Shown in pieces: positions 39,001 to 54,000 of a stretch of DNA of 64,000 bases. Each line of letters begins with the position of its first letter. The stretch's first letter is position 1. Both the position numbers and the translations under genes were made by a program. The stretch is taken from positions 7,848,157-7,912,156 of the forward strand of contig NC_084687.1 of assembly GCF_028389875.1 (NCBI RefSeq), in the 5' to 3' direction. The notes under the pieces are model-generated. The model made no database searches and was not told where the DNA came from. It was given only the letters and a program-made list of their open reading frames with translations. The stretch comes from Rhea pennata (Eukaryota; Chordata; Aves; Rheiformes; Rheidae).

Positions 39001-42000
39001 AGATGTTTACTAAGTCTGCTGCTGTTTAAAGCAGGTTCAGAAGAAAACAGACCAAAAGATAGCTTATCTCAAAAATTTAAATTAAATTTATACCTGACTG
39101 GCAGCTCTGGAGCTTCACACTCTGGAAATTAAAAACAAGAAAGGTATTTGAAATTCCTACAGCTAAGCCAAAGAAGAAATGATGTTACATTCAAACACCC
39201 TCCCACATACACCTCCATGCTCCTGTAATGGAAGGTAGGTTTACGCCTTACTGTTTCACTTTATGAAGCCATAACTCATCTACAAGATGATCAAAAGATG
39301 CTCTTTGGGAATGTAGCACTAAGCTAATATTTGTTCAGCTCCTGCCTATTCCACAGGATAATGTGGACCTCAACAGCCCACCTCCTATCTTAGCTATCCT
39401 TCTCTAAATAGGGATAATATTTTTCCTATTTTGCATGAGATTTTGGACAATAAATTAATGTTTGGAATAAACTAGATATTAGTAAGGAGGAACCTGACTG
39501 AGACTGCTTCTTTATTCCTATCCTGAATTCTGAAATAGTTTATGGAAAGTGCACACTGCCCAAACTAGGGTCTTTCTCCCAGAAGCAGGAAACATGGTAA
39601 AGATATTGGCATAGCAATAGTGATGTAGAAGAGATTTAAAAAAAACACTTATTTACCTTACATGGTCTCAGTCTCGCTGAGTCATTAAAAACCTCTGAGC
39701 GAGACACACCACTCCACTCCAGTGAGGTTCCAATATTTTTATTTCTGGCTGGGGACTGAAAATCAGAAGCTGCCAGAGGGAATTCGCCTAGAAATCATGA
39801 AACACGAGAAATCATTTCTCATCCCAGATAGGCAGAGTAGGCACTGCTGGATGCTACAGTATCATACAAGCATAAGAAGGGTCCTCAGAGCACATCTCAA
39901 TCACTGCTATGTTAAATGCACATACCTGATTCACTGGCCACAATAAAGGACTCTGGGGTTCGCTCAGGCAGGGGTGGAGGATCATCATCGTCTGGCTGTG
40001 GCAAGAGGGCTGATTGAGGAGACGTGGACAGATCACCTGCATGGCACCACATGACCAGAGAGCTACAGACTTTTGCAGAGACTCTGAGGACTGACTGCTA
40101 TTACCAAAACAGGCATCAGAGATTATGATTAAATGCATCTAAAACTCTACTTAAAAATCTAAACAGCCCTCAGCACCAATTCACTTGCTGTTTGATGAGT
40201 GCTCCCAAGGGCATGCTTCCAGCAGTGTTGACCACAGAATTCCCGCTGCACAGGAGAAAATGACAAGCATACACCCCCCTACACACACATAATCTTACAG
40301 CTGATAGTGCTACTGCAATTTGGCTTTTATCTTAACTCCCATGACTTTCCAAAAGTGCCTAGCATCTAGATAACAAGAAGGTACTTGCTACACTGAATCC
40401 AGAAGGGTCTGAACAGGACAAAGCTCAGAAATGCCAAAGCTGCGGATAAACGGAAATGCTCAGGTCAGGACTGACTAATTCTACCACCTTTATAGGACAG
40501 GAGATAGTTTCAAGGTTACAAATCTAGGCAAGACACTGAAGTTGAACTTAGTTCTCTCTGTCACAGAAGGATGCCAGATTTCCCACGTAGGACTCTTCAG
40601 AAAGCAGAAAGCACAAAGGAATTTTTATTGTTCCTGAGCAAGTTTTACTGTTCCTGAGCTAGTTCCTGAGAAAAAAAAAAAAAAAAAATCCTGTCAGCTT
40701 TCTGAATGTTTCTCAGCTTTAAGAACTGATCAGCATCAATCCTTGGCTTCCTATGACAGCTGTACAACTTATTAGCTGAGGTGGCATGGTAGTCCAGAGC
40801 TGCTATATGAAGTTAAAACTCAAAATCATGCTGTTCTAAAGATGTTATTTATTTTTGTGGAAAAAATTAAGGCAGGATGAAACAATGTGAGTCCCTGTTC
40901 TTCCCTCAGCTCCCACTGGAACTGAAGCCCATTTGCATTGTTCTGCAGCTACCAAGAGTGCAATACCCTGAAAGAGCCCTTCATGGATGTTGAAAGGCAA
41001 CATTACTCTCCACTCCCTCCAGCACAGTGAAATCCAGAGTAAACAAGCCCAGCTTGCAACAGTGCTGCACCACTTACTGAGTGAGGATAACCTCTCATCA
41101 TTCAACAGGGGAGCATACTGGGACACAGGCCTGGATGGTGGAGAACTGCTCAAGGCAGGCTGCACTGGGGCAGTCACAGCATGAGAAGGGAAAATTGCAT
41201 CATTTTCTTCTGCAAAGCAGTCAGTAAATGCTGGGGATGCAGGATCATCTGAAGAGAGTGATGAGAAGTATGGGTCTTCTGCTGAACAAAGGTAAGGGTG
41301 AGGACATTGCCTACTGTTCCTGTGTCTTGGGCCGTCCACTGCTCTGCTTGAGTGGTTCATCTCAACAGAGGAAAACCCAGCCTGCTTCTTTACCTGAGAG
41401 CTTGAACAACAGGCATTTGGCAACTGTGAATTCAAAATAGGCTTTGCATCCCCTCCATCCCATTCCTGGGCTGCTCTCTGCTGTGCCAGCACAAAAGGGG
41501 TAGATTTAGTCCGTGTCAGAAGTGCTTTGTCATGAGGCCATCTCCTGCCTATTCCCTTAGATTTCAGGTTGAGAAGCAGCTGCTCAGAAGAGAAGCTATT
41601 GAACTCCAAACTATGGTGTTTCTGGAGCACTTCCCCCATGTCCCACTTTTCAGCAACAACTGCCTTCCCACTGTTGCTGAAGTTCAAAGTCCCAAAGGAA
41701 ATGGCCTGTCTAATGGGAGGGACTCCGTGCCCAAAGCTGTTGTGTACTCCTGTGTCAGACAACGATGTCAGGGACGTTTCACTTTGCACCACAGGAGGGT
41801 AATGTTGATGTGCCTCCTGCTCCTCTTGTTCTGAGCTGCAATAAAGCATAGTAGCATGAAGTCAAAGCCATCTAGTACTTAGAAATCTGTTTTTGCTTAT
41901 TAATAAGACCCCACAACATTATTCCTAAGAGCAGATCTCTCCTCCAGGAATGTAGAGCTCAGTTTGGCCTCAAGCAATGAGCACATGGAAAGAGTATGCA

Positions 42001-45000
42001 GCCTGATGTCCTATCCAAACACTGTTAAATGGTGAGCAGAGGAAGCCCCTTTGTATATGTAAACTATGTGCAGTTTCTGCACTATCTCAATACAGCCTAT
42101 ACCAAAAGACCAAAACTAGTTACAGAAAGTGGACGCATGCAAATGAAAACATGTCCACGGAAGGATCGTACCCTTCCCTGAAGCTGCCCTTGTCTGGAAG
42201 CTAGGCTCTTCAGTCACTCCGTTCTTAACAGTAGGAAGCACCTGTGTGGCATATGCAAATGGAAGATACAAACAATCTGGGGGCATCCTGCAGTGTGCAC
42301 AGTATCACACAAAGGGCAGAAGTGAATGCAATGGGCTACCTCCAACTGCATGAGCCTTTTTTTTTAATACTATCCTATGAAGTGTTTTCAGTTCATACAT
42401 GAAACAATTTGTGCAAGTATAGAGTGCAAGTAACAGAGCACTGGAACAGGTTGCCCAGAGAGGTTGTGGAGTCTCCTTCCGTGGAGATATTCAACACCCG
42501 CCTGGACACAATCCTGTCTAACGTGCTTTAGGTGACCCTGCTTGAGCAGGGGGGTTGGACTAGATGATCTCCAGAGGTCCCTTCTAACCTCAATCCTTCT
42601 GTGATTCTGTGAAGCACAGCATAAAGCAGACCCCTGGGAAGAAGAGGAGGAAAGATAATGGAATGATGGAATGAATTGGAAAGGCTGAGACTCAGTCTCA
42701 GAGCCACATCAGTAAGAGATGTAGGAATTATGTTAGGAATAAGTCTGATCAAATCAAAGTGAGACTAAAAGGATTTTGCAGATCCTGTTGACAACTGAAG
42801 TGCAAGATTCAAACTGAATTGTCTCACATAAAACACATACACCTAAAGCAGAGTACATAAGGGCATCTCCTGGAATCATATATATATATAACTGGAAATA
42901 TTAACCCACATGATGCTTGTGCAATGGCCTTACCAGTTTGGTAATCTCAGAGAATATGTTTCTCCGACTGGAGTCAGAAGTGGCTTGGCTACAAGATGCT
43001 TTGTTTGAATCTAGTGAAACAAAAAGATTAGAATACAAGACAGTGAAGAAGAAGAATGCAGAGAAAACATACTATTTCAGGAGATTAAATTTGTGCCAAC
43101 TACTTTTAATTGTTAATGCAGTTTGAAAATGACAAATACCAAGTTAGAGCTGAAAATGGAGGACAGATCCTCCTGAACAGCTCTTCCAGTCAGTATCTTT
43201 TTAAAATGACATTACAAAGGGCCATACAACAATCCAGCTGTTCCAAACACCTTTAAAAGAGCCTGAGCAGACAACTCTGCCTTTGCACCTCCACACAGGC
43301 ATTCAGTCTGGCTATGCAGGAGCTGGTTTCATTTATGACACTTCCGTACATGACCATCCCCCATGCTCTACAAAGTGCTTTCAGAGGGCAGTGAGGTTTC
43401 CACAGGCGAGAGGTTTGCCCAGGAGCTATAGAACCACATCCGGACTTGAACCATTTTCTGTATTTTATGTCAAGCTAGTCTCCTATCTCCTTTGCTTACA
43501 CGCTATCCACAGCACATGAGAAAAAGGCTCTTGCCAGCTACTTTTTCTTTCAGCTCTGTCTTGGAACAAATACCATGTGAATACCATGGCAAGAATGAGG
43601 TGCAGGTCCCATTGTAACTTCCTGTTCCCAACTCTTTAGGCAAAAGGTTCTGACAAATAAGCTAGCTGTAACTTTTCAGCCTTTGCCTAAGAACAGCAAT
43701 GCATTTACTTCAGCAAGATTGCAAACAAGTACACAGTCAAGGTAAGATTCATGACAACAATCAGAGAAGAAAGGCAAGAACAAAGAACAAAGAAAAGCCT
43801 AACCATGGATATGTTGATGTTCCTGTCTGTGGAAATTTATACCAACACTTCATTCTTCTTCAGAGGTATATCAGATTTGAAAGGCTTTGGCATGAGTTTT
43901 CACATGCTACTTTTGCCTACTCTTTCCCACAGACATAATGTAATGCTAATTATCTTACTAGAATACCACAATCCAAATTCTCCGTGTTGCAGTCTGATGC
44001 TCTTGGCTGCACTGCTGTGTGCACTCATGCTTCCTGAACTAGACTGAGACTCACTCTTGTTTGCAAACACTCCATGAAACCAAGTTTCACTGGGATGTCC
44101 ACATGAAAATCAGCCACTACTGGAGAAAGTTGATGCTTTTCTATTCATTTATTACATCAAACAAACAGAAAAACTATATAGTAAACAGTTCTGAGACAGA
44201 AGAAAAATTAGCTCTCCCATGGGGCCAGCTCCTGTCATAAGCACTGGATAATCAAGGAAACAGCAGGATTTTCAAACAAAGCCACGAAAAGAGACTCAGT
44301 TTGGGCTGGAACCCTGTCTCTCCCTCTGTCTTTTTAATCTTTCTTCCTTGTAGGGTATGTACATGTATAAATGAAATAACACCTGAGAAACTGAGGTCAC
44401 ATAAAGGACCTCCATAGACTGGAGGCCTCTGTCACAATGTAATTATGAATAAATACTACATACAGGGTAGAAAACAAGGCCCTTCCTTCCAGGTCTGCAG
44501 AGGAGAGCTTTGCAGGAGGAATCTAGGTCAAAGCTACATGCCTAAGACTGTAAAAGGCAGTGTGTATATCTTGGAGACTTTTACCTGTGAAGCAGCAGAA
44601 TTTTCTTGGGCATCAAATGCTTTAATCTGCCTTTTCAGGAGTTCAATCACAGCATCATAAACCAGCTCATACTGCTCCTGCATTCCAGACAAATAAAGCA
44701 GACATGAGAGCCAGCACAAGCAGTACTTGTAAATGGTCCTCAACACCAACAAACAACACCAGCTCCTAAGAAAAGCTGCCACTTTCCAGTTCGTAAGCAG
44801 GACAAATTCTCAGAAGAGATGGAAGCCACAACTTTCAAAGCGTTGAGGCTGAAGCATTTGTTTTAGTGTTGGCAGCATAAACAAAATTGTTTTTCACTAC
44901 ATTTCCTCTTCAGTCTGTCTCAACTGAGAACAGTTCCCACTTTATCTGGACAGTCACTTTTTTCACAATGTAAGAATTCAGTATATGCAACTGAAAACTC

Positions 45001-48000
45001 TAAGCTATTCCAGCTGTCTACGATGAAACGGTCAGCTACCAAATTCATTTCTGCTAAATCATTCTTCTGTTCAGAAAAGTAACCTGTAAGAACAGTAACA
45101 AATTCAAGTTCTCAGCGGTGCCACAATTCTACATTTCCTTCTTGCGAATCCTCCTGGAAAATTGAGGTTTCAGTATTGAGAATACACCAGTTGACAAAAT
45201 TTCCTGCATGTACCTTGGTTTGTACAATTGAAGGCCTTTGTGTGCGCATCTCCTGGATCAGACTAAAAATACTGAAGTTCACTGGAACAATCTTGGAAGA
45301 AAGAGAAAAGATAAAAAAATATTGACATGTAATTCCAAGCAGCTTCCAAGTCATGATGCAGTTTAGATCAGAGTCAGAAAATTAGGCCTGTTATTGTAAG
45401 AACTTTTAACAAAGGATCTGCTTAAAGTGCTGCTTTTGATTATAAGACATTTTACCTCTTCCCGCCTGTCTTGCAGTCCACAGAAAATACCCTTCTTTGG
45501 TAACAGCATTGATAACATGGATAACAGCTGTGACCAAAAGTTGTGACAAAAAGGACAAAGCACAAGATACTGATTTCATAGCATCCTGCTCCATCTAGAC
45601 CAGTGGAATCAGGTTTACTATGATACAGAAAATAGACACTACTCGGAATCCCAAAAACCTGGTACAAGGCCAGGGTTTACTTCACTGTTAAAAGATACAC
45701 TTTTATTGAAGTCAAAGCAAAGCAAGATGTTAATGTGGAAACCCTGGATTTCTGCTACTAGAGTGTTGTGGGCCAAATACATGTAGTAAACTTGTACTGC
45801 AGACTGAAAGCCAAAGCAGAGCCAAGCCCTGTGATCTGAAGATTAGGCTACAAAGGAGTAACAGGAGAGAGGTTTCTACTCTATCTGTACACTTCAGACC
45901 ACTTCATAGCAGTGGGAGCTATTCACATCAGGGTGTGGAAGGTAAGTCTAGCAATGACAGTGGACAATGCGTGCATGACAGAGAGCCTAAACAGAGAGAA
46001 AAAGCACAAAGCGAATATCAAGACTCTCCAATTTGGCCATTGTTCTTCAGTCAGACTACAGGGAGTTCTTATTTACAGTTCTTACATTAAATACATCTGA
46101 ATGCAGTCAGAGAGAGGTAAAATGGGGAATAAGGAGATAAAGAAAGAGAGAGGGGGAGACAGACAGAGATGCACAGGAGCTACATACAAGTATTATTTGA
46201 AAGCACAAGAAAAGACTGACACTTACTCCATCCTTCAGCAGCTTTCGGGTATAATCAATAGCACAGATGACTCCTGTTCTTCCACAGCCAGCACTGCAAT
46301 GAGAGTCACAGCCAGGTTGCTAGCAATGGTCTTTTTGAAAATATCCACAGTCCTCTGTGAATCCTATTACTCAACCTATTAGAAATCTTACAAGGGCAGC
46401 TACCTCACATTCACATGCACATCTCCATAAGGGCGTTAGCTCCTGGTCCCATTGTACAGTCTGCAGCAGAGCAGAATCTCCATCCCACACTGTGAATAAT
46501 GCAGACCAATACCTCTACTCCTGGTGGCAGCTTTACCCTTCTCCTCCACCTGAGAACAGCTCTGCTGCAGGGAAGAAAGCCCACTCCTGTGAACAATTTG
46601 TCAGTTCTCCTGTGGCGACCAACCTACCCTAGGAAATGCATAGTATTCTTGGTTTCTATATATATTATTTCTGGCCTGTCATTACTTATCTCCTTCCTGA
46701 TACCCAGTCATACTAGTTGCTCACAGGACACTTTTGTCCTTAGAACTTCCTGTGAGGAATTTGGCTCAAGTCTTGTAGAGAAACAGATGTATGACAAGGG
46801 ACCCCAGACATCCACCTGTATGGACTCTCATAAAGCAAGTGAGAGAGAAACTACAGTGGAACCAATAGCGCTTCCTTTGTCAGTGCATGAAACACCCACC
46901 TGCAGTGGATGCAGAGAGGAACGTTGTCATCTGGCTGGTAGCAACGAATCTCACAGATCAGCTCCAAAATAGGATCAATGGAAGAGGGAACATCATGGTC
47001 TGGCCAGTTTTTATAGTGGAAGTGATAGATGGTGCGTACTTCCTATCAAAGAAGAACAACACTGGCAAGGGACTGATCTGTGCCACAGATCTCAGAAATT
47101 AACACAGCAACTGAAAGCTGCAGCCACCTCTAATTCCCTTCTATACTGGTAGACAAAGGCTGCAGGTTAGAACTGCATTTTATAACTGTTTTTGGAGATC
47201 TTTTCATTTTATGACATTCTGAATATTACCTGCTAACTGCCTCACTGATCCTGAGTCTGACAAACAGCTTCAGAAATTAAAGTTTGAGATTTAATTACTT
47301 TTTATGTCATTACTGCAACTATTTTGAAATTCAAATAGCATAATGAGGGGCATAAATTTTCTGCACAAAGCACCCCATTATTTTAATATATTATTTATAT
47401 AATAAAGCTAGCCAAGTTGCATTTCCTGTTTTGACCTTTCCTACTTACTTCATTCAGGGTCACCTTTAAAGTCCTAATCACATATTCGTTTTTCTTGTCT
47501 TCAGCTTCCTGTAGAACAATAAGTTAGAGTCACATTTGCTTCAGATGACATTAGTTTCCAATGCACGTGATGTGATAATGGCATTAAGAGGCAGATATAC
47601 TCACACAGGCAATGGAGAAAGGACCATGCTGCAGGGAAGAGTCACCCACCTCTGCCCAGTACCGCTCACATTTTTTCTGTTGCAAGAAGCAGGAAGTCTG
47701 TGGTTATTCACCACTTGCCTGCCTGCACTATCTCCTGTCTTACCCTGCCTGACAAAACTCATTCTAAGAGGCCTATGTTTTGCTGCTGACCAGCCTCTAG
47801 CCTCCCCCTTACAGTCATCAGGAAAGGAATCAGACCTGTGACAATTTAATTGTGGATTGTCTGTGCTCATTCCTGACTGCCAGAACCACAGCTCTGTGTA
47901 CAGCTACACAAAGGCGTTTTGTGGGAGGAAAGGAGGAAGGATGCAGGGGTGTTTGGGTCTTGCTTGTTTCTTTTCTCTTCAGAGAAACTAGTTACATTCT

Positions 48001-51000
48001 TGGAGGTGATTTAAGAATCTGCAGCTGGCGACTCCAGCAGTCAAGGAATAGTTTCTATCAAACAGAAACTTGACATCCTTAATGAGATCTTATAGAAATC
48101 CGTGTCCCTCCTTCCTGCCATGACCCTGTCCCAGCAGAGGCCGCGCATTACTCACCTTTCCCATTTCAAACTCCATACAAGCCATGACCACAATCTGCAG
48201 CAAGAAAGTTTGTCAGAAAAGTCTGAACACAAGTTTTTTATCCAAGCAGAAAAATTACACTCATCATCTGGGGGCACTTATCAACTATGAGGAAGTTATT
48301 TGGACTCTCTTCCTCACAGGCCCACGGTGTTGGGTAAATCACATGCAGGGTATCATCCACTGCATGGACACTCAGGGCCCTCACGCAAGGGTGGCGAGCG
48401 TTGCCCATGCCTCAGCGTATGTGTGATGAAGGCTCACAGGAAAGAGGCAGAGCACAAGGGACATGTGGGAACTCACACAGTAACACTCCCATTGTCTGGT
48501 TCATCACAGAGAAGATGAGGTGGCTTTATATAAAACTTAAATATATACATATATAAATATATATATTAAAAAAAAAATCTGCACCTTACCAGGACTTCAT
48601 ACTCCCAAATCATCCTCCAAAAGTCAATGACAGTAGTGGAGAGAGGACCCTGAGTTGCAATATATGCTCTTGGCCCATAGACACCCTAAAATTGGATTCA
48701 GATTAGATATGGAGGAATATTTACATAGTTCACTATAATAAACTAATATCATCTCTCTTGCTGAATCCTATTTCTATCCAACAACAAAAGTCCATTAAAG
48801 AATTAGAAAGGCTTTTATAAAATTAAATATTAGGCACCTAATTTAAATTAATTAACTTGTGAAATGTTCCAAAGGCAGAATCCAAGCCAGGGGATGGGTT
48901 TGAGGCATGACCTGCTCCTGAAGACCACAGTTTCTTTCACTGTATTTGTGGGAGCTTGGAGGCAAATGTCCAAACAGCAGATTCAACCCTGCAGCATGCA
49001 GCCTGGCATGCTTGTGACTGCTGGCTGAAGAGAGAACTCTGATCCTTTTGTGAGGGTGTGTGCTTCTACCAACAGGTCACACAGGTGATGACAGAGATAG
49101 ACGGAAACCTATCTGTATCTGTCACAGAAGGGTCCTGAAGCCAGAAGAGCCTCAACGTACATGGAGCTCCTCATAGAGAACTGGCCAGTGCTGGCCTGCC
49201 TTGTTCCTTGCCCCTGCAGTGGGTCTCAGCACTGCTGTGGTGCAAAGCTTCCTGCCTGAGCCCCAGTCTCAGGCAGGGTGATTTCAGCTGTGGGCTATTT
49301 CACACCACTGTCACCCACAAAACGCAGTATTGCTGATAAGGATGTCAGGGCTGTGAGCCACAAACTGTTCCACTAAGTATTAGCACACGACCCTTGCCCT
49401 ATAGCCTCTGCACTGCAAGGAGTATTTCTTATGGGTTTGCTGATTATACACACATATTCTCCAGATTAAGGCACAATTCCTGACTTACTCCATGTTCTGA
49501 ATTATCCTGGTGCACAGCACAGAAACTATGTTCTGGTCCTCTCAATTTAGCACAGCTGCAGGGCACAACTTTAGGCTACAGACAGCTGCTACAAACATCT
49601 TTCTGCTGCAAAACACCACGAAACAAGGCAATACCTTGATGAAGTTGGCATTGATGTAATGAGAATCTGCATCTGATGTGATCAGGGACAGCTCCACTCT
49701 GCTGTGGTCAACTGCAGGCACAAAGGGGAAAGAAGAAACAGCAACAACAGTTACTGCTTGTCTACCACAACAGCGCCATGGGCTAGGGGTTCCTCAAGCT
49801 GCAGCATGAAGTGCTTTGGAGGAGCCCATAATCTGAGAGCTCTTCCCCAGTGCCAACAAGGAATGGCCGTGAAAGTATCTAATGCCCCCTCCTGCAGCTC
49901 CTGATGGCCCAGTACAGACCTACCATTGGCTATGCGTGGGCAGCAGACAGTGATGCTCTCACCCACTGAGCAGTAGTACAGACACAGGCAAGAGCTGCAG
50001 TTGCTGCTGCTACCCTAGTGCAACACTGTTCCCTGACCACGGAGCAACTCCAGCCCAGAATCTCCCTGCACTCAAGTCTTAAAGGCTCCAGTGAGGTCTG
50101 TGGTTAAAAAAAAAAATTTTTTTTCAAGGTAGAGTGGATCAAAGCAACAGTCTGCTCTGACCATAGCTTGGCACATGGGTCAGAATTTCCTTTGGAGATT
50201 CCTGCAACAAGCCAGGACAAACCACAGCAGTTTTTGCTTGTGGCCTGCTTTGTGCTAGCTACCATAAGAGCACGTGACTGAAGAGAGCCTCTTTCATGGC
50301 ATTAGTAAGTCATGCAGACATCTTTCTCCAAAGCCCGTCTGTACAAGATCTTACAAAATAAGTGGTTGCCATTTCACCCAGAAAGCTTCCAAGGAAATCA
50401 ACAGAGGATGTTTCCTATTGAATAGAAAATTTTTAATCTCTAGAAAGTACGTGCCAAAATCTTTCACAGAATACTCTGATACAGTCAAAGATGAAGCCTT
50501 AAATCTGAACAACAGAATTCAAGGCCAACTGACAGGCAGCGATACACTCACATGTGGGCAATCATGCAGACAGATACTCGAGGAAGAGCAGAACTGAGCT
50601 AGCAAAAAAGAAAGACAGAATAGGAACATTTGCCATTTCCAACCTACAGGGTAAGATGTCCTTGTATCTGTTCTTCTTGATGTTCTCTGGTTGCTCAGAT
50701 GCTGCTGTAGGGTAGATTTTATCTGATCTGTACTTTGTTGACTGCTTTTTCAGCTTCTGTGATAAAAGAATGGAACAAATTACAGCAAATGTGCTACATA
50801 CAACACACTACTAGGGAGCATGTGCGCAGATCTCTAGGGGTCAGGCTTACCACCACAAAGCGAGGTCTGCACATTCAATTCCTTCCTGAATGGCTTTTCT
50901 CAAGGTACTCAGAGCAAGAATAGAGTCACAGAAGTCACCTGAGAGACCCAGCAAACACTTCTAAAGAATGGAAAATGTGTGCTGAGACAGCGGCCACAAG

Positions 51001-54000
51001 AGGCTCAGGCATGTAGGCTTCTGAAGTGAAATGATGCCTTTATATAGAACACAGAGCATTTCCCTTACAAATAGGTGAGACATGGGGGATCCACTCACAG
51101 TATAAATGGCACCCTGTCAAGAGGCAGTAACGATATTAAAACATCTCTAACAAATGACATCAGAAAAGACAGATAAAGCAACTGATTTTTCTCACTTTGG
51201 CAAAGATGCTCTCATCCCTAACTGCAAACAGCAATGGTCAAGCAATTACAGCAGCACAAGAAATTAGAGCAAAATAGTTACATACACTGAGGAAACAAAG
51301 AAAAAAAGAAGCCCTACAATACACTGTTAGAGGTATGAATCTCTAGTCTCTCAGTCTGTCTCACTTCCAGGCTAAAGCTCCTGTTCATGTGCATTTTTCC
51401 TGACAAAGCCTATAATTTGATTTCACTGACATCAGTCTGCTTAAACACACAGTTTATTATCATCACCTTTGAAAATATAATCTTATTCTTGTTGCATTTT
51501 TTCTTTTATAATGTTATTGTCTGCCCAAGCTGTTTTTCTTGCCTCCAAGCAATGCCTTTGATTTCAAACAAAAAGCAATTTCTCTAATAAGTATCTCTGT
51601 GGTTTGACACTCTGAAGAGCAAGTCTCACTCTCCCTCTACCCTGAAGCCATGCTTTCACAGGCCTTCTGTTAAGCATTATTGTTGGGGTTCAGAGAACCA
51701 GGATGAAAAGGGAAAACCCTCAGCGTTGTGCACATTTATGAAAGAAATGTGTGCAGGACTGAAAAGCAAAGAGGAGGAACCACGGGCACACCTGAGTCGC
51801 CAGGAGGTGACACAGGTTCTCCTGCCTTGCCTGTGCTCCTTGTTAGTAGCTGGGGTTGCTAACAGGAAGTGGAAATAATGGCTCAGTCACTTATACAGCA
51901 GAGGAAAAATAGAGTCTGCTGGTCTCAGGGTCACTGGACCAAAATAGCCCATTGGTCAAAGTGGTTTAGTGCAGAAGAGATGGCATCTCCCTCCTGCTGG
52001 TATGGACAAACCCTTTCCAGCACATTTGAGGGAGTGCAGGCTGAGGGCTCTGACATGACGGCACGTGAACCAGCGTTCTGCAAATGCCTCATCATCTCAG
52101 GGTCCTGATTTTTCAAGGGTCAGTTTGCAGACAACACCAATGGCCTTCCCACTGAAGTGCACAAGCATCCACACTTTAGCTCTCCCCAAAACTTCCTGCC
52201 AGTTCACAGAATCCTGGCCTCTGTCCTTCCGCACTGCAGGTCTGACATACTAGCAGCTGCAGGAGAGTGGCAAAACTCCCCTCGACTCCAGCTTGCTCTG
52301 GACCAGCACCCTTGGAACATGACACCCTTCAGGGCTCATATGCATAAAATTACAGAATGATGATATTGGCAAAGGGCCACAGCAATCAGGAGATGGAGCA
52401 CTTTGCAGTTCATATATATTTGATCAAGCCAAGCAACCCCTTAGCAGTACTGCAGATGAAAATACATACAGCAGGATACATCTAATCCACAGTATTTCTA
52501 TGCATGGAAATTCAGATTCAGATCCAAGACAGAGTTTCTGTTTTTTAGCATTAAATTGCAGCTTTTAAAATCTTAAATCATGCTGTTTCCCAAATACAAT
52601 ACCACAAGAGCAGCATTTCACTGACCTGGATGGAATGAGTCAGGGAGAGGGTGCAGGAGGCACAGGACGGTTCATGTGTCCAGTCTCCATTAATCAAGAA
52701 CACGGGGACACATACAGTGTGAGAGAATTTGTGGAAGCAGGTGAGCAGCAGGATGTTTTCATAGATGATACATCCATGTAACCTCTTAAGATCTGCTCTA
52801 CGGTTGCATCTCCCCCTGCCTCCTTCCAATGCAACTCCAACTTCCAGGGTAAGCTTTCAGGGTAGAGGGTTGGAATCACTTAGCACCGAGACCAGCCTTC
52901 TCATAGCTAAGGCTCTGAATCACCTTACCTTTCTGTCCATGCAGAATTTGGCATAAAGCAGCTTGGGAAATGGCTACATGTGAGAAGTGAGTGACAGCAG
53001 CAAGGATCAAACTCTGGCTGTGAGACTGCACACACAGAAAATGAGGACTTAACATCTCCCCCCTCCCTGTCATTTACAGCAGCAGCAGCACAATTTACAT
53101 GTACAAATGTTTGTTCACACAAAAAGAGGGAGGATAGTAGGATGGAAAAATAAGATACTGTCACATGCACATCATTTCTGCCAAGTTTGGGAATGTGGAC
53201 TGTCACAGTTCTCTGTTCAGGTTTAGACACTTGCAAAAATGGCAGGAAACTGTCCATCTTTGGGAAAATCTCTTCCCAGTACAAGAGGAAACACAGCCCT
53301 GACCACTTCTACCCGCCATCTTTGCCAGAACATTAGCTGTACACTTGACTGCTGGAACTAGCACATGCACCCAGACTCAACACCCCTGCAGCCTCCCACC
53401 GTGCAGTACAACCGCAGCATCGCAGCGAGATGGGGAAATTCAGCAGCCTGTGACAGTGCTTTGTTCCATGGAACAACAGGACTGTTACTGCGGGCTTGGA
53501 TTAATCACTTTCCTCTGGCCCAGACATCTGGAAATCAAGCACTAAACTTTTCCCAGGCATCTGAAGTGCAAGTCTTTACTGGTAGGATAAAGCAGGGTCT
53601 GGATCTCGTGGGGATTCCTAAATAACTCCTAAAATTTTCCCAGAGGTGCAACCTGTTCCTGGAGGGGTTTTACCCTTTCCTACCTCTTCTAAATCTTGAC
53701 AATGCCTTTACTCTGAGCAGCCCAAATAGCCCGCCTCCAGCTGATACATCAAAAGCACTCACCAGATCCCAAGTTTCTAGAGCTATTGGCTCTAACTGTG
53801 AGGCTGTGGATTGCAGTTTAAGTCTTATCCCTGCCACCTAAACAAATACAAAGATGGGAGATAGCTTACAGATTAGAGCACTGTACAGATCTCAGCCAGT
53901 TAGGCAGTGCGGAGCACAGGTGAAGATGACAGCTATCAACTATTTTTGCTGCTGTTGCCTTTACGGAAGAAGAAATTTTCTTCCAAGGGTAGCCAGATAC

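Noticed and set aside
39657-39667. Alternative donor (GTAAGG) four bases before the chosen end of PTPN22 exon 15
   Set aside because: It would break phase with exon 16. The GTAAAT donor gives RPCK then SVKL, matching human RPSKSVKL.
40845-41077. Continuation of the PTPN22 exon 13 open frame
   Set aside because: After the GTAAGT donor the frame loses all similarity, and only the spliced phase joins the P1 exon correctly.
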